A DNA stretch of 64,000 nt from the NCBI RefSeq assembly GCF_021401125.1, contig NZ_JACBFQ010000002.1, positions 62,001 through 126,000 of the forward strand, given 5' to 3'. The position numbers were made by a program, and so were the translations under genes. Under the pieces are notes generated by a model. It did no database searches. It worked only from the letters and a program-made list of their open reading frames with translations, and was not told where the DNA came from. The stretch's first letter is position 1. Every line of letters starts with the position of its first letter. This document shows positions 16,289 through 25,857 of this stretch, in pieces. This DNA comes from Xanthobacter sp. NM-59 (lineage in GTDB: Bacteria > Pseudomonadota > Alphaproteobacteria > Rhizobiales > Xanthobacteraceae).

Positions 16289-17572
16289 TCAGAGCGCCTC
16301 GCCGCGCAGCAGCTTCGGGATGGAGCCGGTGAGGCCGGCGGCATCGCGGATGAACAGGCCCTTGAGTCGCGGCAGGCGGTCCACCAGCCCCAGCCCCACG
16401 TCGCGCACCGCCCGCAGGGCATCGGAGTGGTTGGAGAACAGGCGATTGAGCCCGTCCGTCGCCACCCCCATGGCCAGCGTATCGAAACGCCGCCAGCGCT
16501 GGTAGCGCTCCAGCACCTGGGCGGAGCCGAAATCCAGCCCCACCCGCGCGGCATCGGTCACCGCCTCGGCCAAGGCGGCCACGTCGCGCAGGCCCATGTT
16601 GAGGCCCTGGCCGGCGATGGGGTGGATAAGGTGGGCGGCATCGCCCACAAGCGCCAGCCGTTCACCGATGAAGCTGCGGGCCATGGCGAAGCCCAGCGGA
16701 TAGGGGCGCGGGCGCGTCACCGGCTTCACCCACCCCAGGCGATGGCCGAAACGCTGCTCCAGCTCCTCCTGAAACAAAATGGAGGGAAGGCCGGCCAGGC
16801 GCTCCGCATCGGCCGTGCGCTCGGTCCAGACGATGGAGCTGCGGTTGCCCGGCAGCGGCAGCAGGGCGAACGGGCCGGCGGGCAGGAAATGCTCCTCCGC
16901 CCGCCCCTCGTGGGGGCGCTCATGCTCCACCGTGAAGGTGAGCGCGCTCTGGCCATAGCTCCAGGAGACGGTGTCGATGCCGGCCATGGAGCGCAGCCGC
17001 GAGCGCGCACCATCGCAGGCCACCAGCAGGCGGGTGGAAACCGAGCCGGCACCGGTGGTCAAGGCTACGCCCACCCCTTCGCGCGTGAAGGCGGAGACGC
17101 TGTCCGCCTTCAGCTCGATGCCGGCGGCCTCGGCGGCGGAGATAAGCGCGCGCTGCAGCACCGCATTGGGCACCATGTGGGCGAAGGCCTCGCCGGGGGC
17201 GACATCGCCGTCGAAGGTGAGGAAGGTGGGGCGCGCCACATCCTTGGTGCGGCTATCGGTGACCACCATGGAGAGAATCGGCTGGGCCTCGGCCTCGATG
17301 CGCGACCAGGCCCCCAGCACGGTCAGCATGCGCCGGCCGCAGGCGGCGATGGCCGAGCAGCGCTCGTCGTCGATCACCGGATTGGCGAGCATAGGGTCGA
17401 ATAGGGTGATGCGGGCATCGGCCCCGAGCCCCTGGCGCAGCGCCAGAGCGAGGCTGAGCCCCGCGAGCCCGCCGCCGACAATCGCCACATCGCTCATCGC
17501 GGCCGGCGCGGAGAAAAGGCCCGGCCCGGTATAAGGCGACGGCGCGAGGGGGCTCTCGAACTGGCCATTCAT
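16289..17572 (-). CDS. UbiH/UbiF/VisC-family FAD-dependent hydroxylase
   Basis: A 427-residue flavin monooxygenase. FAD-binding GxGxxG is VAIVGGGLAGLSLALAL; the DG motif is LLVACDGARSRLR; the second FAD motif is LALVGDAAHLIHPIAGQGLNMGLRD. These are the motifs of ubiquinone-ring hydroxylases, which add one of the hydroxyl groups of the quinone using O2 and NAD(P)H. The position hydroxylated (UbiH, UbiF or UbiL role) is not decidable here. Start 17572 has GAGGAGATC before it; MSDVAIVGGG at 17497 is the alternative and more family-like start. The gene converges with the SRAP gene. Confidence 0.88.
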   Translation of the reverse strand: MNGQFESPLAPSPYTGPGLFSAPAAMSDVAIVGGGLAGLSLALALRQGLGADARITLFDPMLANPVIDDERCSAIAACGRRMLTVLGAWSRIEAEAQPILSMVVTDSRTKDVARPTFLTFDGDVAPGEAFAHMVPNAVLQRALISAAEAAGIELKADSVSAFTREGVGVALTTGAGSVSTRLLVACDGARSRLRSMAGIDTVSWSYGQSALTFTVEHERPHEGRAEEHFLPAGPFALLPLPGNRSSIVWTERTADAERLAGLPSILFQEELEQRFGHRLGWVKPVTRPRPYPLGFAMARSFIGERLALVGDAAHLIHPIAGQGLNMGLRDVAALAEAVTDAARVGLDFGSAQVLERYQRWRRFDTLAMGVATDGLNRLFSNHSDALRAVRDVGLGLVDRLPRLKGLFIRDAAGLTGSIPKLLRGEAL

Positions 17573-17602
17573 GAATGGATCTCCTCACGCGATCTCGTCT
17601 AT

Positions 17603-17637
17603 CCCGCATCGCCGCGGCTCATTCGCGGCGATGCGGG
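17603..17637. other. Perfect 14-bp inverted repeat between ubiH-like gene and tesB
   Basis: CCCGCATCGCCGCG (17603-17616) and CGCGGCGATGCGGG (17624-17637) with a 7-nt spacer. It lies 31 bp upstream of the divergent hydroxylase start, in the shared control region. A smaller hairpin, CGCCACGC/GCGTGGCG, is at 17721-17740. Operator, RNA hairpin or repeat are all possible. Confidence 0.6.
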
Positions 17638-17811
17638 CATTGCACCAAAGGCCCTGCAGCCGCCCGGCGGAGATGACCACCGCCGCAAACGGCATCTGCC
17701 TCACCTATACGCACTTGACGCGCCACGCGGGGGCGTGGCGTGTTCGTGACTCGTCATTCCCCGTCCCGCGCGTCAGTTTTCCGCGTCGCGGGCTTCCGCA
17801 AGGCTGATCTC

Positions 17812-18687
17812 ATGACCGACACGCCGTCTAGCGACGTTGAAGCGCTTCTGTCCATCCTCGACCTGGAGCAATTGGAGATCAATCTGTTCCGCGGTCGCAG
17901 CGGCAATCCGGGTGGCGGGCGCGTGTTCGGCGGCCAGGTGGTGGCCCAGGCCCTGGTGGCGGCGCGCCGCACGGTGGATGCCCCGCGCGTCACCCACTCG
18001 CTCCACGGCTATTTCCTGCTCGGCGGTGACCCCACCGTTCCCATCATCTACGAGGTGGACCGCATCCGCGACGGGCGCTCCTTCACCACCCGCCGCGTGG
18101 TGGCCATCCAGCATGGCAAGGCCATCTTTTCCATGGCGGTGTCGTTCGAGCTGGAAGAGGACGGACTGGAGCACCAGAGCACCATGCCGGACGTGCCGAT
18201 GCCCGAGAACCTGCCGCCCGACGAAGTCTGGCGCGCGCGACTGGTGGAGCGCTTCCCCGAAGCCGCGCGGCGGGACTGGATGGCCATCAAGCCGCTGGAG
18301 ATCCGCCCCATCTCCACCGACCCGGCATATATCGGCAGCCTCGGCGTGCGGCCCAGCCTCTGGGTGCGCGCCCGCACCGCGCTACCGGACGACCTGCCCA
18401 CGCATCAGGCAGTTTTGGCCTTCGCTTCGGACTTCTCGCTGCTGCAGGCGGCGTTATTGCCGCATGGCAAGTCGGTGTTTGATCGCGACCTGCAGGTGGC
18501 CAGCCTCGATCACGCGCTGTGGTTCCATCGTCCGTTCCGGGCGGACGAATGGCTGCTCTACAGCCAGGAAAGCCCGGCCGCGTTCGGCTCGCGCGGATTC
18601 TGCCGGGGCGAGTTCTTCACCCGCGATGGCATTCTCGTGGCTTCCGCAACGCAGGAAGGATTGATGCGGCGCGTCACGCCCAAGTGA
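17812..18687 (+). CDS. tesB: Acyl-CoA thioesterase II
   Basis: A 291-residue double-hotdog thioesterase. The N-terminal hotdog has RVFGGQVVAQALVAA and VHSLHGYF-type LHGYFLLGGDP. The C-terminal one has the catalytic Asp in VASLDHALWFHRPF and ends RGEFFTRDGILVASATQEGLMR. TesB hydrolyses medium and long acyl-CoAs and may relieve acyl-CoA build-up. The ATG at 17812 is used; an upstream in-frame start at 17740 adds a basic stretch not seen in the family and lies in a hairpin. Likely monocistronic. Confidence 0.92.
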   Translation: MTDTPSSDVEALLSILDLEQLEINLFRGRSGNPGGGRVFGGQVVAQALVAARRTVDAPRVTHSLHGYFLLGGDPTVPIIYEVDRIRDGRSFTTRRVVAIQHGKAIFSMAVSFELEEDGLEHQSTMPDVPMPENLPPDEVWRARLVERFPEAARRDWMAIKPLEIRPISTDPAYIGSLGVRPSLWVRARTALPDDLPTHQAVLAFASDFSLLQAALLPHGKSVFDRDLQVASLDHALWFHRPFRADEWLLYSQESPAAFGSRGFCRGEFFTRDGILVASATQEGLMRRVTPK

Positions 18688-18857
18688 CGCCATCGGCACC
18701 GTGATGGGGCGGGCGAACGGGGCAGCGCCCGCCCATTGATGATGTTTAAGGCTCATTGATTAAAAAGTAGGCCAAAAAGCGGCAACCTTCGGGCGCCGCC
18801 ACTCCCTTGCCTTCCATGGCGATAAAATAAGCAGCGGGAGTCGGGCCTTTGTCGCAT

Positions 18858-19356
<499 letters not shown>

Positions 19357-19385
19357 GCCTTCCTCATTTCACGGAGCCATATTCC

Positions 19386-20747
19386 ATGACGTTCAAGACG
19401 TGGACCCGCGTGGGTGTGCCCGCGCTCCTGGCTGGGGCGGCTTTCGCCCTGCCGGCCCTTGCACAGCCCGACATGGCGCCGGCGGCCGCTTCTCCCGCCG
19501 CGGCTGCCGCCGTATCCACCGTGAACAAGGGTGACGTGTCCTGGATGATGACCTCCACGGTCCTCGTCCTGCTGATGACGGTTCCCGGCCTCGCTCTGTT
19601 CTACGGCGGCCTGGTGCGCGCCAAGAACATGCTCTCCATCCTCATGCAGGTGCTCACCATCACCGCGGTGATGATGCTGGTGTGGGCGATCTACGGCTAC
19701 TCGCTGGCCTTCACCTCGGGCAATGCCTTCATCGGCGGCTTTGAGAAGGCGTTCCTGGCCGGCGTCACCGCCGACAGCCTCGCGGATACGTTCACCAAGG
19801 GCGTGCAGATCCCCGAGTTCGTGTTCATCGCCTTCCAGATGACCTTCGCGGCCATCACTCCGGCCCTGGCCATCGGCGCCTTCGCCGAGCGCATGAAGTT
19901 CCCGGCGGTGGTTCTGTTCGCCGTGCTGTGGGGCACCTTCGTCTACTTCCCGATCGCCCACATGGTGTGGTTCTCGGAAGGCTACCTGTTCACCCTGGGC
20001 GCCCTCGACTTCGCCGGCGGCACCGTGGTGCACATCAATGCCGGTATCGCCGGCCTCGTCGGCTGCATCATCGTCGGCAAGCGCATCGGCTACGGCAAGG
20101 AACAGCTTCCGCCCCACTCGCTGGCCTTCACCATGGTCGGCGCCTCCCTGCTGTGGGTCGGCTGGTTCGGCTTCAACGTGGGCTCGAACCTGGAAGCCAA
20201 CGGCCTCGCCACCCTGGTGATGATCAACACCTTCCTCGCCACCGCCGGCGCCATCGTGGGCTGGCTCGTGGTCGAGTGGCTGGTGCGCGGCAAGCCCTCC
20301 ATGCTCGGCGGCGCGTCGGGCGCGGTGGCCGGCCTCGTGGCCATCACCCCTGCCTGCGGCGCCTCGGGCCCCATGGGCGCGATCGTGCTCGGCATCGTCG
20401 CGGCGCTGGTCTGCTTCTTCTTCTGCACCGCGGTGAAGAACGCCCTCGGCTATGACGACAGCCTGGACGTGTTCGGCGTGCACGGTGTCGGCGGCATCGT
20501 CGGCGCCATCGCCACGGGCATCCTGGTGTCGCCCGCTCTCGGCGGCGGCGGCGTGGCCGACTACTCCATGGGCCACCAGGTGTGGGTGCAGACCCAGGCC
20601 ACCCTCGTGACCATCGTGTGGTCGGGTGTGGTTTCGGCCATCATCTTCTTCGTGCTCAACATCATCATCGGCCTGCGGCCGTCGGTGGACGTGGAGCGCG
20701 AGGGCCTGGACCTCAACGAGCACGGCGAGCGCGCCTACCACTCGTGA
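19386..20747 (+). CDS. amtB: Ammonium transporter
   Basis: A 453-residue inner-membrane channel for ammonium, blocked by unmodified GlnK. A cleavable signal peptide (MTFKTWTRVGVPALLAGAAFALPALA) and a short Ala/Pro linker precede eleven transmembrane helices. The pore twin histidines are present in TVVHINAGIAG and VFGVHGVGG, as are LFYGGLVRAKN and the Asp-bearing FDFAGG-like ALDFAGGTVVH. Spacing to glnK and the paired terminators after the gene define a two-gene operon. The start at 19386 follows CGGAGCC. Confidence 0.95.
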   Translation: MTFKTWTRVGVPALLAGAAFALPALAQPDMAPAAASPAAAAAVSTVNKGDVSWMMTSTVLVLLMTVPGLALFYGGLVRAKNMLSILMQVLTITAVMMLVWAIYGYSLAFTSGNAFIGGFEKAFLAGVTADSLADTFTKGVQIPEFVFIAFQMTFAAITPALAIGAFAERMKFPAVVLFAVLWGTFVYFPIAHMVWFSEGYLFTLGALDFAGGTVVHINAGIAGLVGCIIVGKRIGYGKEQLPPHSLAFTMVGASLLWVGWFGFNVGSNLEANGLATLVMINTFLATAGAIVGWLVVEWLVRGKPSMLGGASGAVAGLVAITPACGASGPMGAIVLGIVAALVCFFFCTAVKNALGYDDSLDVFGVHGVGGIVGAIATGILVSPALGGGGVADYSMGHQVWVQTQATLVTIVWSGVVSAIIFFVLNIIIGLRPSVDVEREGLDLNEHGERAYHS

Positions 20748-20766
20748 GCTCGGCGTCCTGAGTTCC

Positions 20767-20796
20767 CCGGGGGCGCAGCCCGCCCCCGGTTTTTTT
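20767..20796 (+). terminator. Terminator 1 after amtB
   Basis: CCGGGGGCG, a 5-nt loop and CGCCCCCGG followed by seven T, 19 bp after the amtB stop. Confidence 0.9.
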
Positions 20797-20837
20797 CCGG
20801 CCCTGTCCGGTCCCAAATAATAAGAGGGGAACCAACG

Positions 20838-20870
20838 GACCCCGGCACCATCTGGCGCCGGGGTCTTTTT
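20838..20870 (+). terminator. Terminator 2 after amtB
   Basis: GACCCCGGC pairs with GCCGGGGTC across a 10-nt loop, then five T. It is a second hairpin in tandem, insulating ileS from amtB. Confidence 0.88.
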
Positions 20871-21212
20871 GCGTGCGCGGGCCTGGCTCCCGGCCATGAC
20901 CCCGCCGCCGCGCCCATCTGCGGGCTTTCCCCCGCCCCGGCCGCCTGCTAGAAGCCCAGCTTCGGATTTGCTTCACACGGCCCGAGGATGACCCACGCCG
21001 ACAAGGCTCCATTTTGGTGGGGCGGCACGCCATTGCCGAGCGCCACGCCGCAGCGCGCCATTCCGCCGAGCGCGCCCGCAGCGCGTGTTCGCGATGCGCG
21101 AATTATCGGCCCGGTCCCCCGCCGGCGCGGCTGACGCGCGCGGGGGCAGCCGGGACCTTTCGCCGTGTTCGCCCCATCGGCCGCCCTGCGGCCCTTTTTT
21201 CCGAGCTTTTCC
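20871..21212. other. Upstream region of ileS
   Basis: 342 bp of GC-rich non-coding DNA between the amtB terminators and ileS. I looked for a T-box leader or a preceding ribF gene, as found in many bacteria, and saw neither. No clear promoter. Confidence 0.5.
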
Positions 21213-24200
21213 ATGACCGACAAGACGTCTTCCGAGCCCGCCGCGCCGGATTATTCCAAGACCCTGCTGCTGCCGGAAACCCAGTTCCCCATGCGCGGCG
21301 GCCTGCCCAAGAAGGAGCCGGAGCTGCTGGAGCGCTGGAAGCGCCTCGACCTCTACTCCCGCCTGCGTGAGGTGGGCCGAGGCCGGCCGCGCTTCGTGCT
21401 CCATGACGGCCCGCCTTACGCCAACGGCAACATCCATATCGGCCATGCGCTCAACAAGATCCTCAAGGACGTGGTGACGCGCTCCCAGCAGATGCTGGGC
21501 CACGATTCCAACTATGTGCCCGGCTGGGACTGCCACGGCCTGCCCATCGAGTGGAAGATCGAGGAAGAGAACTACCGCAAGAAGGGCAAGGCCAAGCCCG
21601 ACTTCTCGGACGCCGAGGCCATGGTGGCCTTCCGCCAGGAATGCCGCGCCTTCGCCCAGCACTGGCTGGACATCCAGCGCGAGGAGTTCAAGCGCCTGGG
21701 CGTGGAAGGCGACTGGGACCACCCCTACACCACCATGGCGTTCGCCGCCGAGGCGCAGATCGCCCGCGAGATCATGAAATTCGCGGAAAACGGCCTGCTC
21801 TATCGCGGCTCCAAGCCGGTGATGTGGTCAGTGGTGGAAAAGACCGCTCTTGCGGAAGCCGAGGTGGAGTATCACGACTTCACCTCCGACACGGTGTGGG
21901 TGAAGTTCCCGGTGGTGTCCGGGGTGAAGGACGACCTGGGTGGCGCCTGTGTGGTCATCTGGACCACCACCCCCTGGACCATGCCCGGCAACCGCGCCAT
22001 CTCCTTCTCTTCCAAGATCGCCTATGGCCTTTACGAGGTCACCGACGCCCCGGCCGACAACTGGGCCAAGGCCGGCGACCGGCTGATCCTGTCCGACAAT
22101 CTCGCGACCGACGTCTTCAAGCAGGCCCGTGTCACCGCCTTCGCGCGGGTGCGGGACGTGACGGCGGCAGAGCTGGGGTCCCTCAGGTGCGCCCACCCGC
22201 TGGCGAAGCTCTTTCCCGACACCGTTGCGTCGGCTCACGGCTACAGCTTTGCGGTTCCGCTCCTGGACGGCGACCACGTGACCGACGACGCCGGCACGGG
22301 CTTCGTCCACACCGCCCCCGGCCATGGCCGCGAAGACTTCGAGATCTGGACCCAGCACCGTCGCTGGCTGGAGGAGCGCGGTATCGGCTCCGCCATCCCC
22401 TACACGGTGGACGGCGACGGCTTCTACACCGCCCAGGCCCCTGGCTTCGAGGGCAAGCGCGTCATCACCGACAAGGGCGAGAAGGGTGACGCCAACCAGG
22501 CGGTCATCGACGCTCTCGTCGCCGCCGGCAACCTCTTGGCGCGCGGGCGGGTAAAGCACCAGTATCCCCACTCCTGGCGCTCCAAGAAGCCGGTCATCTT
22601 CCGCAACACGCCGCAATGGTTCATCGCCATGGACCAGGATATCCGCAATGGCGACGGCAGGGCGGCGAACCGCCCTGCCACCCTCAACGGCAACGTGCCC
22701 GACACCCTGCGCGAGCGCGCGCTGGCGGGCATCAAGACCGTGGAATGGGTGCCGGCGGCGGGCGAGAACCGCATCACCGGCATGATCGCCAACCGGCCGG
22801 ACTGGGTGGTCTCGCGCCAGCGCGCCTGGGGCGTGCCCATCGCCGTGTTCGTGAAAGAAAACGCCTACGGCGAGGCGGAAATCCTGCGGGATCCGGAAGT
22901 GAACGCCCGCATCGCCACCGCCTTCGAGGAAGAAGGGGCCGACGCCTGGTTCAAGGAAGGCGCCCGCGAACGCTTCCTCGGAGAGCTCGCCGCTGAGCCC
23001 TGGGTCAAGGTGAACGACGTCCTCGACGTGTGGTTCGATTCCGGCTCCACCCACACCTTCACCTTGGAGGTGCGCCCCGATTTGAAGGCGGTCCGCGCGC
23101 CCGAGGGCAAGGACAAGGTGATGTATCTGGAAGGCTCGGACCAGCATCGCGGCTGGTTCCACTCCTCCCTGCTGGAGAGCTGCGGCACCCGCGGCCGCCC
23201 GCCTTATGATGCCGTGCTCACCCACGGCTTCGTGCTGGACGAGGACGGGCGCAAGATGTCCAAGTCGCTGGGCAACGTCACCTCGCCGCAGGACGTCATC
23301 AAGGCATCCGGCGCCGACATCCTGCGCCTGTGGGTGTGCGCCTCCGATTATTCGGACGATCTGCGCATCGGCCCGGAGATCCTGAAGACCACCTCCGACA
23401 CCTATCGCAAGCTGCGCAACACCATCCGCTGGCTTTTGGGCTCGCTGCACCATTACCGGCCGGAAGAGCGGGTGGCCTTCGCCGACATGCCGTCGCTGGA
23501 GCGCTTCATTCTCAACCGGTTGAGCGAGCTCGACGGGGAGATCCGCGCCGCCTATCGCGCCTTCGACTATAAGAAGGTGCACGCGCTGCTGACCTCCTTC
23601 ATGAACATCGAGCTGTCGGCCTTCTATTTCGACGTGCGCAAGGACGCGCTTTATTGCGACCCCCTCTCCTCCCTCACCCGCAAGGCCTGCCTGACGGTGC
23701 TGGACGAGACCTTCAACCGGGTGGTCGCCTGGCTCGCGCCCATCATGCCCTTCACCACGGAAGAGGCCTATCTCGCCCGCACCGGGGACGAGGAAGGCTC
23801 CCTGCACCTCACCACCTTCCCCGAAACGCCCGAGAGCTGGCGTGATCCGGCCCTTGCGGAACAGTGGCGCAAGGTGCGGCAGGTGCGGCGCGTGGTGCTC
23901 GGCGCGCTGGAGGTGGAGCGGGCGCAGAAGCGGATGGGCTCCTCGCTGGAGGCCGCGCCTGTCGTCCATGTCACCGATGCCGCCCTGGCCGATGCCTTCG
24001 AGGGGCTCGACCTTGCCGAGATCTGCATCACCAGCGCCGCCAGCCTGGTGCGCGGCGATGGCCCGGCGGATGCCTTCCGCCTGCCCGACGTGCCCGGTGT
24101 CGCCGTGGTGCCCGCCCGGGCGGAGGGCCGCAAGTGCGCCCGGTCCTGGAAGATCTCGCCGCAGGTGGGCACCGATCCTGAGTTCCCGGACGTGACGCCG

Positions 24201-24245
24201 CGCGACGCGGCCGCGCTGCGGGAATTCTACGCCGCGGCGAAATGA
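21213..24245 (+). CDS. ileS: Isoleucyl-tRNA synthetase
   Basis: A 1010-residue class I synthetase charging tRNA-Ile. The HIGH motif is [11 protein letters not shown] (about residues 75-80), the editing (CP1) domain contains [13 protein letters not shown] and [15 protein letters not shown], and KMSKS is intact in [14 protein letters not shown]. The anticodon-binding domain follows. The protein ends without the four-cysteine zinc finger of E. coli-type IleRS, as in other alphaproteobacteria. The ATG at 21213 has no strong ribosome-binding site. lspA follows by 16 bp, so the pair form an operon. Confidence 0.96.
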   Translation: MTDKTSSEPAAPDYSKTLLLPETQFPMRGGLPKKEPELLERWKRLDLYSRLREVGRGRPRFVLHDGPPYANGNIHIGHALNKILKDVVTRSQQMLGHDSNYVPGWDCHGLPIEWKIEEENYRKKGKAKPDFSDAEAMVAFRQECRAFAQHWLDIQREEFKRLGVEGDWDHPYTTMAFAAEAQIAREIMKFAENGLLYRGSKPVMWSVVEKTALAEAEVEYHDFTSDTVWVKFPVVSGVKDDLGGACVVIWTTTPWTMPGNRAISFSSKIAYGLYEVTDAPADNWAKAGDRLILSDNLATDVFKQARVTAFARVRDVTAAELGSLRCAHPLAKLFPDTVASAHGYSFAVPLLDGDHVTDDAGTGFVHTAPGHGREDFEIWTQHRRWLEERGIGSAIPYTVDGDGFYTAQAPGFEGKRVITDKGEKGDANQAVIDALVAAGNLLARGRVKHQYPHSWRSKKPVIFRNTPQWFIAMDQDIRNGDGRAANRPATLNGNVPDTLRERALAGIKTVEWVPAAGENRITGMIANRPDWVVSRQRAWGVPIAVFVKENAYGEAEILRDPEVNARIATAFEEEGADAWFKEGARERFLGELAAEPWVKVNDVLDVWFDSGSTHTFTLEVRPDLKAVRAPEGKDKVMYLEGSDQHRGWFHSSLLESCGTRGRPPYDAVLTHGFVLDEDGRKMSKSLGNVTSPQDVIKASGADILRLWVCASDYSDDLRIGPEILKTTSDTYRKLRNTIRWLLGSLHHYRPEERVAFADMPSLERFILNRLSELDGEIRAAYRAFDYKKVHALLTSFMNIELSAFYFDVRKDALYCDPLSSLTRKACLTVLDETFNRVVAWLAPIMPFTTEEAYLARTGDEEGSLHLTTFPETPESWRDPALAEQWRKVRQVRRVVLGALEVERAQKRMGSSLEAAPVVHVTDAALADAFEGLDLAEICITSAASLVRGDGPADAFRLPDVPGVAVVPARAEGRKCARSWKISPQVGTDPEFPDVTPRDAAALREFYAAAK

Positions 24246-24261
24246 GCAGGGGAGAGGCGCG

Positions 24262-24786
24262 ATGACCCGAGTCCGCCTGGGGCTTCTCACCGCCCTTCTG
24301 GTGCTGGTGGCCGATCAGGTCACCAAGACCTGGGCCATCGCCTTCATGGCGACTCAGGGGCCGGGTCTGGTCCCGGTCGCGCCTTTCCTCGATCTCGTCG
24401 CCCTGTGGAATGCCGGCATCAGCTATGGCCTGTTTCCCCAGGGGGAGACGGGCCGCTGGGTTCTGGTGGGCATCAAGGTGGTGGCGGCGCTGGCCTTCAC
24501 CGTGTGGCTCACCCGCTCCCACCGGCTGGTTGAAAGCGTGGGGCTCGGCCTGCTCATCGGCGGCGCGCTGGGCAATGCGGTGGACCGGGTGGTGTATGGC
24601 GCGGTGTTCGATTTCATTTCGCTCCACGCCTTCGGTTACCGCTGGTACGTGTTCAACGTGGCCGATATTGCGGTGGTTGGCGGTGTCGGCCTGCTGCTTT
24701 ATGATGCCTTTTTCGGGCGTGCCTCAAAAACGCCGCCCTCTCCGACACCTATGTCATCCAAACCTGAAGCAGAGCGCGAGCCTTAA
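24262..24786 (+). CDS. lspA: Lipoprotein signal peptidase (SPase II)
   Basis: A 174-residue inner-membrane aspartyl peptidase that cleaves prolipoprotein signal peptides after diacylglyceryl modification. Four transmembrane helices are predicted. Catalytic Asp residues are in GNAVDRVVYGAVFDFI and FNVADIAVV, with N-A-G-I-S-Y-G-L as the conserved NxGxxF-like block. AGGGGAGAGGCGCG gives a strong ribosome-binding site. The ileS-lspA linkage is common. A short Pro/Ser-rich cytoplasmic tail extends the C-terminus. Confidence 0.95.
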   Translation: MTRVRLGLLTALLVLVADQVTKTWAIAFMATQGPGLVPVAPFLDLVALWNAGISYGLFPQGETGRWVLVGIKVVAALAFTVWLTRSHRLVESVGLGLLIGGALGNAVDRVVYGAVFDFISLHAFGYRWYVFNVADIAVVGGVGLLLYDAFFGRASKTPPSPTPMSSKPEAEREP

Positions 24787-24796
24787 GGGGAGCACC

Positions 24797-25516
24797 ATGC
24801 GCGTGAGCCCAATGACCCGGCCCGATGCAGCGACGCAGGCGAGGCCTATGCACCGTTTGACGACCGCCCCCAAGGCCCTGAAGCCCATTCTTGGCGCCTG
24901 CGCGCTGAGCCTGATGCTGGCCGGCGCCTTCGCCCGGCCCGCCGCGGCACAGGACCAGTTCAATTCCAATCCTCTCGACAGCATGATGGAGCTGTTCGGC
25001 CTGAAGGACGAGGCGCCCAAGCCCGAGATCGATTATCGCGAGCGCGCGCCTTTGGTGGTGCCGCCCGTCACCGCGACCGAGGCCCTGCCTTCGCCCGAAA
25101 GCGCCGCGCACCAGCAGAATCCCAACTGGCCCAAGGATCCGGACATTGCGCGCCGCCAGCGCGAGGCGGCCGCGGCCAATGCACCCGTGGTCCGCGACGA
25201 TCCCGGCCGCCCGCTGCTGCCGTCGGAGCTGAACAAGGGCCGCAAAAAAATTCTCGGCGTCATCCCCACCGAGCCCGTCGCCACCGGCACCACGCGCGAT
25301 GAGCTGATGCCGAGCGAGCTGGGCTCCAAGGGCTGGCTGCCCTCGCTGACCGGTGAGAAGGACAAGCCCATGGTCTTCACCGGCGAGCCGGAGCGCGAGA
25401 CCCTGCTCCAGCCCCCGGCGGGCTACCAGACCCCTGCCCCCAACGCGCCCTATGGCGTGGTGGAAAAGAAGCAGGAGCCCTGGAAGGTGCCCAACCTTTT
25501 CGACCGGACGAACTGA
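24797..25516 (+). CDS. Secreted Pro-rich protein of unknown function
   Basis: A 239-residue protein, 10 bp after lspA and with a good site (AAGGGGAGCACC). A signal peptide (about residues 23-52, ...ILGACALSLMLAGAFARPAAAQ) follows a basic N-terminal extension. The mature part is rich in Pro, Lys and Glu with little predicted structure. It includes LDSMMELFGLKDE, RPLLPSELNKGRKKILG and WKVPNLFDR at the end. Position between lspA and M16 peptidases is seen in related genomes, but I know no function. Not a lipoprotein: there is no lipobox Cys. Confidence 0.75.
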   Translation: MRVSPMTRPDAATQARPMHRLTTAPKALKPILGACALSLMLAGAFARPAAAQDQFNSNPLDSMMELFGLKDEAPKPEIDYRERAPLVVPPVTATEALPSPESAAHQQNPNWPKDPDIARRQREAAAANAPVVRDDPGRPLLPSELNKGRKKILGVIPTEPVATGTTRDELMPSELGSKGWLPSLTGEKDKPMVFTGEPERETLLQPPAGYQTPAPNAPYGVVEKKQEPWKVPNLFDRTN

Positions 25517-25526
25517 GTGCGTTCCC

Positions 25527-25558
25527 CGCCCCCGCTGGCACCCCAGCGGGGGCGTTTC
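25527..25558 (+). terminator. Terminator after the ileS-lspA operon
   Basis: CGCCCCCGCTGG (25527-25538) and CCAGCGGGGGCG (25543-25554) pair perfectly over 12 bp with a 4-nt loop, followed by TTTCGTTT. It lies 10 bp after the stop. Confidence 0.88.
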
Positions 25559-25857
25559 GTTTCTCCTAAAGGTCCTTGCCTTGGCCGGCGTCCGGCGCCG
25601 AACAGGCGCTCAAGCCGATCATCGCCGCGCGCGGCGCCCGAGGCCGCCCATGGCCCCGTCACCGCGCGGATCACTCCGCCCGCGAGGTCCGGTGTCTGGC
25701 GCCCCGTCGCCTTTTGGCCGACATCGCTCTCCTACTCGCGGCGTGGAATCGCTCAATTCGCGGCGCCGCCTCTGGCCTTCGTCGGCAAAGATCCTATCTT
25801 TCAAGAAACGTGCGTGCCGTCCGGCGCGTGCATTGCCGGAAGATCCGCCACGTGAAG
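25559..25857. other. Upstream region of the M16 peptidase operon
   Basis: 299 bp between the terminator and the first peptidase start. An open frame runs through it in phase with the peptidase, but the signal peptide starts only at 25858, so it is read as non-coding. No clear promoter. Confidence 0.5.

Noticed and set aside
20871-21212. T-box leader or a ribF gene upstream of ileS
   Set aside because: No T-box core sequence or riboflavin kinase motif is present.
21828-24290. An 820-codon open frame opposite ileS
   Set aside because: It lies fully within ileS on the other strand and encodes no known domain.
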